A stretch of DNA of 64,000 nucleotides from Methylobacterium planeticum (lineage in GTDB: Bacteria > Pseudomonadota > Alphaproteobacteria > Rhizobiales > Beijerinckiaceae), in assembly GCF_008806345.1 (NCBI RefSeq), contig NZ_VZZJ01000011.1:1-64000 (forward strand), given 5' to 3'. Position 1 is the stretch's first letter; every line of letters begins with the position of its first letter. Made by a program: the position numbers and the translations under genes. This document shows positions 8,842 to 15,906 of this stretch, piece after piece. The notes under the pieces are model-generated. The model ran no database searches. It was given only the letters and a program-made list of their open reading frames with translations, and was not told where the DNA came from.

Positions 8842-9102
8842 ATGGCCCGATACTTCTTTGACTTCCATGACCTTCATCTCTCGACTCGGGACGAGGAAGG
8901 AACAGAATGCGCAAATCCGAGGGCGGTCTCCTCAGAAGCGCTGATCGCCTTGTGTCAGATCGCGGAAGATCAACCGGAGCGGTATGCGGACAGAGGACTT
9001 AACCTCATCGTCCGCGATTCGAACAATCGGACGGTTCTCACAGCATGCCTGAACCTGTCGACCGTGTGGCATGCGGAGCAGGGTGCCTCGCAGGCAGCGT
9101 GA
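8842..9102 (+). CDS. DUF6894 family small protein (copy 3)
   Basis: The 86-residue product opens MARYFFDFHDLHLS, carries EEGTEC and the helix SEALIALCQIAEDQPERY, and ends with LNLIVRDSNNRTVLTACLNL. It matches copy 1 through its whole length and has the same AAAGG plus eight-base spacer before the ATG, which points to gene duplication with the control signal included. It is probably cytoplasmic; function unknown. Confidence 0.8.
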   Translation: MARYFFDFHDLHLSTRDEEGTECANPRAVSSEALIALCQIAEDQPERYADRGLNLIVRDSNNRTVLTACLNLSTVWHAEQGASQAA

Positions 9103-9868
9103 CGCGACTCTGGGCAGTTCGAAGCGGCAGTCCCGACGCATCGCCGGTCCAGTGGCGGGGAGACGCCGGCATCGAGCGACTCGCCAGTGTCTCGATTCGG
9201 CCGTTCAACCGAACAGAAAATCTCCGGCACTCAGGTCCGCCTTGCGATCCGCGGACAGATTCCGTCGCGGCGACTTCGGACGCGCTGTGAGGTCCTGAAT
9301 GCCATTGCCTGTTCTCCGGTTGTTCCGACGAATACTTTCCCCTGGTAATCTTGCAGGTCGAACCCAAATCGCAAACGCCTCGCCGCCTGTGCCACCCGGC
9401 TTCAGCGTCCTGGACGGCCAGTGGATCTGGCAACACTTCGTTCCATGTCAAACGCTTCGACTGCTATTCGCCGCCACCTTAGATACTTGCGATTGCATTC
9501 GACCCATCGAATTTTGATGGGATGAGATCCAGTTCTGGTGAAGACGTGTCCGGGGCGGACGGCGCCCGATGTCTGTGCCATCGGCATCAGCGTTTCCGTC
9601 CGGCCTCTCTCCCGAGCGCATAGGGACGTCCACGGGTCCGTTCATTGTCTTCGGGAAGCCCGCTGTCTCCGGCTTGGCCAGTCCCGGTATTGATCTCCCA
9701 AAGTCGCCGGTCGCCCGTCAGACGAGCGACGATGGTCCCGGTCGTTGCGAGGTCGGCACCAACGCTCCGCGAGCCTTGAGATTCGTCCGCGGCTCGCGGG
9801 TCCCCGCGCCCTCGCAGGATCGGCGGCCGACGCTAGATGGAAGGGCAGAGCCCGGTTTGGAGACGCCG
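9103..9868. other. Gap downstream of DUF6894 copy 3; nothing identified
   Basis: These 766 bases hold overlapping frames on both strands, none with a usable start signal or recognisable sequence. It is another non-coding or decayed piece of the 6-11 kb segment. Confidence 0.45.
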
Positions 9869-10051
9869 ATGTATGCCGAGGGAGGGTGGAAGCCACCCTG
9901 GGAGCCACCACGCCGCGAGCCCCGGCTCACGAAACGTCAGGAGCGGGTGCTCATCTGGCTCATCGCCGTCAACGCGCTGCTTCTGCTCATCGCACCGATC
10001 GGCGGCGCCACCGTGATCCAGGCCATCCTGGCGATCCTGCGGCAGGGTTAG
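9869..10051 (+). CDS. Small single-pass membrane protein
   Basis: The 60-residue protein has a proline- and arginine-rich N-terminal half (MYAEGGWKPPWEPPRREPR, then LTKRQER) followed by one hydrophobic helix VLIWLIAVNALLLLIAPIGG and a short amphipathic tail. The ATG at 9869 has GGAG six bases upstream, so I trust this start over longer in-frame openings. By positive-inside charge, the N-terminus should be cytoplasmic. Function unknown. Confidence 0.55.
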   Translation: MYAEGGWKPPWEPPRREPRLTKRQERVLIWLIAVNALLLLIAPIGGATVIQAILAILRQG

Positions 10052-10215
10052 GCGGCAGGGTCGATCCACTTTGCCACCACAAGGGTTAGCGCGTGTGATC
10101 GTGCGTCGGAATGCCGACCCACGGGATGGACTCGCGAACCGATCCGAGGCGAACCCATGCGCGATCGCGGTCGCAGACTTCCGCGGCGATCGCAGTGCTA
10201 CCTGACGTCCGAACC

Positions 10216-10434
10216 TCACCAGATCGAGAAGGCCTTCCGCGCGCCCCCCTTCTCGTCACGGATGATCAGCTTCCAGCCGTCGCCGAACTCGTCCAACTCT
10301 CCGCTGGCGCGCATCTCACGCAGTGCCGCGAGAGCCTCCACGATGGCCTCGTTGAGATCATTTGCGACGATGCCTTCCTGGTCGATGATGACCGTTCGGT
10401 TGCCCCGCAGGTCGAAGTAGAAGCGCTGCCCCAC
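10216..10434 (-). CDS. DUF6894 family small protein (copy 4)
   Basis: This 72-residue member starts at GTG 10434 (GQRFYFDLRGN), with AGAGGGG just upstream. The family signature RFYFDL, acidic turn IDQEGIVANDLNEA, helix EALAALREMR and strands WKLIIRDEKG are all present. An upstream in-frame ATG at 10560 would add about 42 residues that do not resemble the family, so the shorter form is chosen. It lies on the opposite strand from the other three copies. Confidence 0.7.
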   Translation of the reverse strand: MGQRFYFDLRGNRTVIIDQEGIVANDLNEAIVEALAALREMRASGELDEFGDGWKLIIRDEKGGARKAFSIW

Positions 10435-10692
10435 GTTCCCCTCTGGTGATGATCCCTCTTGCAGGCAGGGCCGGATCACCGAGGGCGTCGAAAAAGTTAA
10501 CAGAATCGTGCGGGCCTGTGTCAATGAGTGCATCGGGGTAGCCACCCATCTTAACCTCAAGCTGACTACCTAGATTCTGCGCTGATTCATCGCCGATCCG
10601 AACACAAAATCACGATCTAGTACCATCATTTGTGGTACGCATTTGCGTTCTGCGATGATCTTGCTGCCAGGGTCGCGCATCGGAGTCTGGTG

Positions 10693-10833
10693 ATGAAGGG
10701 CAGTCGCCCGAGTTCCATCGACGAATCCAACCCGGAGACCACGTCGACCCAGGAGTATCCGGTTCGTTCTCATGTCCGGAACATACTCAGGAAGCTTGCC
10801 AAGCAGATGGCAAAGAGAAAGTCGAAGGCATAA
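10693..10833 (+). CDS. Possible small basic protein
   Basis: An ATG at 10693 with GGAG seven bases upstream opens a 46-residue frame, MKGSRPSSIDESNPETTSTQ followed by a strongly basic end (HVRNILRKLAKQMAKRKSKA). The tail could bind nucleic acid. No family is recognised, and the support is the ribosome site plus charge pattern only. Confidence 0.35.
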   Translation: MKGSRPSSIDESNPETTSTQEYPVRSHVRNILRKLAKQMAKRKSKA

Positions 10834-11132
10834 TTCTTGGTATATCTGTTCTTCGACAATATCTCAGTAGGGACGCCCGCAGATATACCCCGGAGATCGC
10901 ATCCCCTTCGGGCATCTCATCGATCAAACGCCCTGTTCGTGGGCCCACGCGCGTTCGCGAACCTTCATGCCCGTGAGCCACGCTTTATCCGAGCCTGCCG
11001 GACGGAGCATCACCGGCGAGTGCGTCTCCACTGCCGTGCCACGCACCGTATATGACAGCTGCGTGTTCGACCGGCTGACCTTGGGGAGAGCTGAGTTCGG
11101 CGAAACGCCAAGCGCGACGCAAGCTCAGGTTT
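10834..11132. other. Gap before tRNA-Arg; nothing identified
   Basis: This 299-base stretch has no supported gene. It lies downstream of the 3' end of the tRNA (which is on the minus strand), the side where tRNA-targeting elements integrate, but I see no integrase and no second copy of the tRNA end in direct orientation here. Confidence 0.4.
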
Positions 11133-11209
11133 TGGCGCACCCGACACGATTCGAACGTGTGACCTTTGCCTTCGGAGGGCAACGCTCTATCCAGCTGAGC
11201 TACGGGTGC
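11133..11209 (-). tRNA. tRNA-Arg (anticodon CCG)
   Basis: On the minus strand the 77-base sequence folds as a full cloverleaf. The acceptor stem is GCACCCG/CGGGTGC and the D arm carries AGCTCAGCTGGATAGAGC. The anticodon stem TTGCC/GGCAA closes the loop CTCCGAA, giving anticodon CCG. The T arm ACACG-TTCGAAT-CGTGT is intact, the discriminator base is G, and CCA is encoded. It reads the arginine codon CGG, frequent in this high-GC genome. Confidence 0.96.
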
Positions 11210-11294
11210 TGACCGTGGCGATTCAGTAGCCTAAGCCCGCGCAGGGTGCAACGGGGCGGTGGAAGAGTCCTGGCCCGAAGGATGATGGCCCGGC

Positions 11295-11340
11295 CCTCCT
11301 CGGGCAAAGGTCACAGGGTCGAATCGTGTCGGGGGCGTCG
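11295..11340 (+). repeat. Inverted degenerate copy of the tRNA-Arg 3' half
   Basis: This 46-base stretch on the plus strand matches the 3' half of the nearby minus-strand tRNA-Arg at about 38 of 46 positions. Shared blocks include GGCAAAGGTCACA and TCGAATCGTGTCGGG. The acceptor and T-stem pairings are broken, and the 5' half is absent, so it is not a working tRNA. It lies about 85 bases from the gene in opposite orientation. An integration or rearrangement scar at the tRNA, or a partial duplication, would explain it. Confidence 0.75.
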
Positions 11341-11353
11341 GGTCGAAGAGGTT

Positions 11354-11377
11354 GCGCAATCGCAGCGCCGATTGCGC
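11354..11377. repeat. Inverted repeat beyond the mrpD 3' end
   Basis: GCGCAATCG and CGATTGCGC form a perfect nine-base stem around the six-base loop CAGCGC, about 70 bases past the end of the Mrp operon. No T-run follows on either strand, so it is not a standard intrinsic terminator, though it could stabilise the mRNA end. Confidence 0.4.
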
Positions 11378-11444
11378 TCCGGACGCGGACGGTGCGCGCG
11401 ACGAGGAGCCGCGCGTGCGCCGGCATTGTGCCGCGGCGATGCCG

Positions 11445-13223
11445 TCAGGCGAGCGCCAGAACGGCGGCCATGAGGGCGAGGCCGGCCGCGAGCCAGGTCA
11501 CGTAATCGCCGATCAGGCCGCTGTGCAGCGCCTCGAGGGCGCGGGTCGGAGCGGATTGAGTCGTGCGGACGGAGCGGTCGAGCCAGTCCGGCAGGCGCTC
11601 GCGGAAGAGCGCGAAGGCGGCGGTTCCGAGGGCGAGGGCCAGTGAGAGCCAGGCGGTCCAGCCTGGGCCGGGCGGGAGAGCGGCGGTGCCCGCCTGCCGC
11701 AGGAAGCTCGGCACCGCATGGGCGGCCATGCCGGCGATCCGCTCCTCAGGAGCGAGCACATCGAGAGCGAGGAGAAGGCAGCAGGGTGCCAGCATGAGCC
11801 ACAGGGGACGGTTGGCCTTCTCCCGCTCCGACGCGCTCGGTGCCTGCGCCTCGTCCCCGGGATCCGCTCCCCAACCGAGGAAGATGCGGCCGGCGGCCCG
11901 CAAGACGGCCGCGCCGGTCAGGCCGGCGCCGGCGATGGCGGCCGCGAGCGCGAACCCGTGTCCCTGCGCGTAGAGGGCACCCTGGAGGAGGCGCGTTCCC
12001 TGGTCGAGCAGGCCGAGGGGCAGGCCGCAGAGGAGGAGGCCGCCGAGCGCCATGGCGAAGCCGGCCGGCAGGATGCCGCGCCCGAGGCCGCGCAGGTCGA
12101 TCTCGTCGATGCCGGCGCGGGTCGCCAGAAGGATGCCGGCCACCATGAACAGGGCGCCCTTCACCAGGCCGTGGCCGACGAGGTAGAGCAGCAGCCCGCC
12201 CGTGCCGCCCGGCGACAGCGCGCCGATGCCGAGCAGCATGATGCCCGCATGCGAAATCGTCGAGAAGGCGAGCAGGCGCTTGAGGTGGCGCTGCAGCAGC
12301 GCCATCCAGCCACCGAGCAACGCGGTGGCGCTGCCCCCGGCGATCAGCAGGAGCGAGACCGCGTCCCGGATCTGGTCGGACCCGGCGAAGACCGTCCAGA
12401 CGAGCTTGGCGAGCCCGAACAGCCCGAGCGAGACCATCGCGCCGGAGAAGATCACGGAGACCGGGCTCGGGGCCACCGCGTGGGCATCGGAGAGCCAGAA
12501 CTGGAACGGCATCACCGCGGCCTTGATCATCAGGGCGGTGGCGACGAGGCAGAAGGCGCCGACCACCACCGGGTCGCGCCCGGCGCCCGCCACCGCGACC
12601 GCGAGCCCTTCGAAGTCCAGGGTGCCGGCCCGGGCGTAGATCAGCCCGATCCCACCGAGCATCAGGAAGCCCGCGAGGCTGTTGGTCACGGTGAAGTTCA
12701 GGGCGCCCGCGAGGGCGGATTCTTCGAGGTGGTAGGCCGTGAGCGCGAAGGCCGCGACGCTCATCACCTCAAACCAGACGAAGAGGTTGAACAGGTCGCG
12801 GGTGAAGCAGAATCCGACCATCGCGGCGAGGAAGAGCAGCATCAGGATCTGGAAGTGCCCGTGGGTCGTCTCGAAGTAGCCCCAGGCGAAGACGAAGCTC
12901 GCGGCAAACAGCAGCCCGATGAAGGCCGCGACCCAGCCGCTCGCCGCGTCGATCGAGAAGCCGATGCCCAGCGCCGCACCGTCGCGGGGCGCCCAGCCGC
13001 CGAACCAGTAGACCAGGGGACCGTCGGCGGCCCGGAGGGCGATCAATCCGCTCAGGGCGGCGACCATGAGGGCGGTGAGCGCCGCGAGCAGGTCTGGCAC
13101 GCGGCCCGGCAGGCGATGCGCGAGCCCGAGCATCAGCGCACACATGGCCAGGGGGATCGCGACCGGCAGGGGCGGCAGGACGGCGCTCGGCAGGAGCGTC
13201 GGCCAGATGCCCGCGGACATCAT
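11445..13223 (-). CDS. mrpD: Mrp-type cation/H+ antiporter subunit D
   Basis: This 592-residue membrane protein belongs to the proton-translocating NuoL/M/N family. About 14 helices are visible. The family core ([17 protein letters not shown], with its conserved acidic residue, and the helix around [20 protein letters not shown]) is intact, as is [11 protein letters not shown]. It is longer than usual MrpD proteins by about 90 residues because of a C-terminal extension with extra helices after 500. It starts at ATG 13223, overlapping the mrpC stop by ATGA. It is the only large antiporter-like subunit in this operon and presumably carries the proton path. Confidence 0.88.
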   Translation of the reverse strand: MMSAGIWPTLLPSAVLPPLPVAIPLAMCALMLGLAHRLPGRVPDLLAALTALMVAALSGLIALRAADGPLVYWFGGWAPRDGAALGIGFSIDAASGWVAAFIGLLFAASFVFAWGYFETTHGHFQILMLLFLAAMVGFCFTRDLFNLFVWFEVMSVAAFALTAYHLEESALAGALNFTVTNSLAGFLMLGGIGLIYARAGTLDFEGLAVAVAGAGRDPVVVGAFCLVATALMIKAAVMPFQFWLSDAHAVAPSPVSVIFSGAMVSLGLFGLAKLVWTVFAGSDQIRDAVSLLLIAGGSATALLGGWMALLQRHLKRLLAFSTISHAGIMLLGIGALSPGGTGGLLLYLVGHGLVKGALFMVAGILLATRAGIDEIDLRGLGRGILPAGFAMALGGLLLCGLPLGLLDQGTRLLQGALYAQGHGFALAAAIAGAGLTGAAVLRAAGRIFLGWGADPGDEAQAPSASEREKANRPLWLMLAPCCLLLALDVLAPEERIAGMAAHAVPSFLRQAGTAALPPGPGWTAWLSLALALGTAAFALFRERLPDWLDRSVRTTQSAPTRALEALHSGLIGDYVTWLAAGLALMAAVLALA

Positions 13224-13642
13224 GAGCGGGCCGCCGGCGGCGCGGCGCGCTTCGTCGGCGGCCGATCGGTGCTTCTGGGCCGCGGCCCGGGAGCGCGCGT
13301 CCCCCGCATCGGGCGAAGCCGCTCGGGATCGAGCGTGCCAGTGCGCTTGTAGACCTGCAGAGCGAGGACGAGCAGGAGCGCCGTCAAGGTCGCCCCGACG
13401 ACGATGTCGGTCAGGACCAGGGCCTGCATCACGGGGTCCACCGCGGGGGTCCCCGGGGGATGATCGTAGAAGATCGGGGCGATCGCGTCGAAGCGGTAGC
13501 CGATCCCGAGAAGCAGCACGTAGGTGGCCGATTGGCAGACCGAGAGGCAGCCGATCAGGTGGATGTAGTTCCGGCTCGTCGCGATGCCGTAGAGGCCGAC
13601 CCCGAAGAGCCACGCCGCGACCGCGTAGGGTAGGAGGCTCAT
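13220..13642 (-). CDS. mrpC: Mrp-type antiporter subunit C
   Basis: The 140-residue product is NuoK-like: three helices within the first 95 residues ([59 protein letters not shown]) contain the conserved residues of MrpC/MnhC. A 45-residue basic, proline-rich tail follows. The start is ATG 13642, the fourth of four ATGs spaced exactly 11 bases apart after the mrpB stop. The stop overlaps mrpD by ATGA, so C and D are translationally coupled. Confidence 0.88.
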   Translation of the reverse strand: MSLLPYAVAAWLFGVGLYGIATSRNYIHLIGCLSVCQSATYVLLLGIGYRFDAIAPIFYDHPPGTPAVDPVMQALVLTDIVVGATLTALLLVLALQVYKRTGTLDPERLRPMRGTRAPGPRPRSTDRPPTKRAAPPAARS

Positions 13643-13676
13643 GGAATGCTCATGGGAGGCTCATGGAATGCTCATG
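13633..13676 (-). repeat. Four 11-bp tandem units forming micro-ORFs before mrpC
   Basis: On the coding strand the mrpB-mrpC junction is an exact 22-base tandem duplication, each unit made of CATGAGCATTC plus CATGAGCCTCC. The ATGs at 13675, 13664 and 13653 each open a four-residue frame (Met-Ser-Ile-Pro or Met-Ser-Leu-Pro) whose TGA overlaps the next ATG. The fourth ATG, 13642, is the mrpC start. Every other junction in the operon is a direct four-base overlap, so this looks like a slipped duplication that still permits stop-restart coupling. Confidence 0.85.
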
Positions 13677-13682
13677 GGCGTC

Positions 13683-14459
13683 TCACGGGGTGGCCCCGTC
13701 CGGATCGTCGGGCTGGTCGGGCTCGCGGGTCTCCTCCATGAATTCGAGGACGAGCTGCGTGAAGCCGCCGGTCACCGCCGCGGCGACGCCGAGATTCTCG
13801 ATCAGCATCAAGCCGCCCGAGAACAGGTCCCGAAACCGGCCGAGGGGGAGCAGGTTCTCCAGGAAGGCGCCTCCGACGAGCATCGGCGCGAGGCCGCACA
13901 GGACGAAAAGCAGCGCGCCGCCTCCCTCCATCCCGTCGAGCCAGTGGCTTCGGATGCTATCGCGCCAGGCGGCGTAGCCGTCGCCGAGGTAGATCAGCAG
14001 CGTGGCGCTTGAAAGGATGACGCCGCCCTGAAACCCGCCGCCCGGGGTCACCGTGGCGTGAAGCACGACGTACAGGCCGAAGAGCGCCGTCAGGGGGCCG
14101 GCGACCCGGCAGGCCAGCACGACGAGGTCCGACCGCCGCGGCGCGGCCCGGCCGGGCAGTCGCACCGCCCGGTCGGTCGTGCCCTCGCCCCGGCTGCCGC
14201 GCAGGAGCACCACGGTGCCGGTCACGGCGGCAAGCAGCATGAACTCCTCCCCGATCGTGTCGAGGCCACGGATATCGAAGTTGATCGCGCTCACCATGTT
14301 GGCGACGTGGCGCTCGGCCGGGGCGATTGCGTTGATGGCGGCGCCGTAGGCGGCGATCCGGCCGCCGAATTCGGGAAGCGCGCCGATCGCCGACGCGGCG
14401 CAGGGCAGGAGGACCAGGGCGGCAAGCGCCAGCACGCAGAGGCGCAGCCGCGGGCTCAT
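13683..14459 (-). CDS. mrpB: Mrp-type antiporter subunit B with fused MrpA-tail (MbhE-like) domain
   Basis: The 258-residue protein has two parts. Residues 1-90 include NFDIRGLDTIGEEFMLLAA, the signature of the extreme C-terminus of MrpA (MbhE in archaeal hydrogenases). Residues about 105-250 are the MnhB domain, with LYVVLHATVTPGGGFQGGVI and a run of helices. The ATG at 14459 overlaps the upstream stop by ATGA. Fusion of the MrpA tail to MrpB fits the absence of a full MrpA in the operon. Confidence 0.88.
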   Translation of the reverse strand: MSPRLRLCVLALAALVLLPCAASAIGALPEFGGRIAAYGAAINAIAPAERHVANMVSAINFDIRGLDTIGEEFMLLAAVTGTVVLLRGSRGEGTTDRAVRLPGRAAPRRSDLVVLACRVAGPLTALFGLYVVLHATVTPGGGFQGGVILSSATLLIYLGDGYAAWRDSIRSHWLDGMEGGGALLFVLCGLAPMLVGGAFLENLLPLGRFRDLFSGGLMLIENLGVAAAVTGGFTQLVLEFMEETREPDQPDDPDGATP

Positions 14460-14725
14460 GCGTCCTCGCCCGATTGCGTGTCCTGGCCAGGTTCGGCGGT
14501 GCGGACCGCGCTGAGCACGATCATGAACAGAAGCGGGACGGCCGCCGTCCCCACCGCGAGTTCGGAGAGAGCCACGTCGGGCGCCTGAAGTGCCGTGAAC
14601 AGCAGGGTCAGGACGAGGCCGTTGAGGGCGATGGCGAAGACCTGCCGCCGGGGCTCGCGAATGAGGACCACGCTGGCTCCCGTCGCGGCGATCATCAGGA
14701 AGAGAAGGTTCAGGAGGACGGTCAC
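14456..14725 (-). CDS. DUF4040 / MbhD-like Mrp subunit (MrpA C-terminal piece)
   Basis: This 89-residue three-helix protein carries FAIALNGLVLTLLFTALQAP then DVALSELAVGTAAVPLLF, the conserved DUF4040 segment that in standard Mrp systems sits in the C-terminal part of MrpA. Here it is a separate gene beginning at GTG 14725, inside the mrpG stop (GTGA), and it overlaps mrpB by ATGA. It should be an integral part of the complex's membrane arm. Confidence 0.85.
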   Translation of the reverse strand: MTVLLNLLFLMIAATGASVVLIREPRRQVFAIALNGLVLTLLFTALQAPDVALSELAVGTAAVPLLFMIVLSAVRTAEPGQDTQSGEDA

Positions 14726-15009
14726 GCGGACGGTCCCTCGCGCAGCCACAGGGCCCGGCCGGCGGCATGGGCGAGCACGCCGCCCCAGAGGACCAGACAT
14801 CCGCCGAGGAACAGGATCTTCAGGGAGCGCCCGGAGAGGCCATCCGCCAGGATTGCGGCCGCCCCAAGCAGGACGGCCGCCGCGATGTTAACGAACGCGA
14901 CCGCGTGCAACTGGTCGAGGGCACGCCGCAGCCGGAGGATCGCTAGAGCCGCGACCCAGCTCGCCGCGACGAGGAGGGCGAGGAGAACGGGCAGGATCGC
15001 GGCACTCAC
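14722..15009 (-). CDS. mrpG: Mrp-type antiporter subunit G
   Basis: The 95-residue protein has three hydrophobic segments and the typical MrpG motif RLRRALDQLHAVAFVN followed by a second helix and LKILFLGGCLVLWGGVLAHAAGRA. GTG 15009 overlaps the mrpF stop (GTGA); longer in-frame openings upstream would run through mrpF and are not credible. It belongs to the operon's small-subunit block E-F-G. Confidence 0.85.
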   Translation of the reverse strand: MSAAILPVLLALLVAASWVAALAILRLRRALDQLHAVAFVNIAAAVLLGAAAILADGLSGRSLKILFLGGCLVLWGGVLAHAAGRALWLREGPSA

Positions 15010-15257
15010 AGCCAGCGCTCCAGGAACACCGCGAACAGGAGCGTTCCCGGCAGCGTGAGAAGCACGAGGGTGAGGGCGAGATCGGTCAGGGACGGCTGAT
15101 CGGTGGCAAAGCTCAGGAACACGAGGAGGATCGTGCCGATCGAGCCGGCGAGCTGATAGGCAGCGAAGCGCTGCCCGAGGCTCCCGCGCCAACCGGCGGC
15201 GATGACGAGAGCGAGCGGCGGCAGCAGCGCCGCCGCGGCCCAGCCCCAGGCACTCAC
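15006..15257 (-). CDS. mrpF: Mrp-type antiporter subunit F
   Basis: This 83-residue protein has three helices, with RFAAYQLAGSIGTILLVFLS and the final LALTLVLLTLPGTLLFAVF in MrpF order. It begins at GTG 15257 within the end of mrpE and overlaps mrpG at its own end. Short overlaps on both sides imply coupled translation. Confidence 0.85.
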   Translation of the reverse strand: MSAWGWAAAALLPPLALVIAAGWRGSLGQRFAAYQLAGSIGTILLVFLSFATDQPSLTDLALTLVLLTLPGTLLFAVFLERWL

Positions 15258-15727
15258 GCCGCCGTCCCGGACTCGGACCGGACTGAGAGATCGTGCATGA
15301 CCACGATGCCCCTCTCCGGATCGAGCCGCACCACGTAGCTGCGAGGGGCGAGCGAGGCTGCCAGGATCCCGACGGCCCGATCGGCTCGGGCTTCCGGGTT
15401 CGAATCAGCCAGGGAGAACCGACTGAGGGTGGAGGACGCCGCCGTCAGGGCCGAGCCGCCCGAACCGCCACGGACGGCTGCTTTTGCCAAGCGAAGGCCC
15501 ACGCTGAACGTTTGCCCCGGCAATTCGCTCGCCGCTCGCAACACAGGTCGAAACAGATCCGGCCTCAGCCGGAAGCGGATCTCGCCCGGATCGCCGGCGC
15601 ATCGGGTCCAGATCGCTGCGAGCAGGCCGCAGAGCACGGCCGCTGCGGTCTCAGTCAGGCTGAGGGTGCCGGCAAACAGCAGGTAGATGCCTGAGAGCAA
15701 CAGCCACAGAGCGGCAAACTGGAGCAT
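15254..15727 (-). CDS. mrpE: Mrp-type antiporter subunit E
   Basis: First gene of the operon. Two hydrophobic segments at the start (MLQFAALWLLLSGIYLLFA and LTETAAAVLCGLLAAIW) are followed by a cytoplasmic domain ending ERGIVVMHDLSVRS, as in MrpE/MnhE. The ATG at 15727 places the first helix at residue 1, as in other MrpE proteins; an in-frame TTG at 15757 without a ribosome site would add ten residues. About 180 bases separate it from the upstream prpD-like gene on the same strand, so a separate promoter is probable but none was identified. Confidence 0.8.
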   Translation of the reverse strand: MLQFAALWLLLSGIYLLFAGTLSLTETAAAVLCGLLAAIWTRCAGDPGEIRFRLRPDLFRPVLRAASELPGQTFSVGLRLAKAAVRGGSGGSALTAASSTLSRFSLADSNPEARADRAVGILAASLAPRSYVVRLDPERGIVVMHDLSVRSESGTAA

Positions 15728-15906
15728 CCGGGAGGCCCGCCTTGTCGTGGAGGCCAATGTCGGTGCGTGACCTGAAGTTCCTCCGGGCGCATGGGTTGCG
15801 TGCGAGAGGCGGAGCCGCTCGCGAGCCGGCCCCTCTTCGGAGGGCGACGCGCGGGTGCGCCGCGGCTCACCGCGATGGCTCGGGGTAACCCGCAGGCTCG
15901 CGGCGC

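Noticed and set aside
11354..11377. Hairpin after mrpD as an intrinsic terminator
   Set aside because: The stem is perfect but no U-run follows on either strand.
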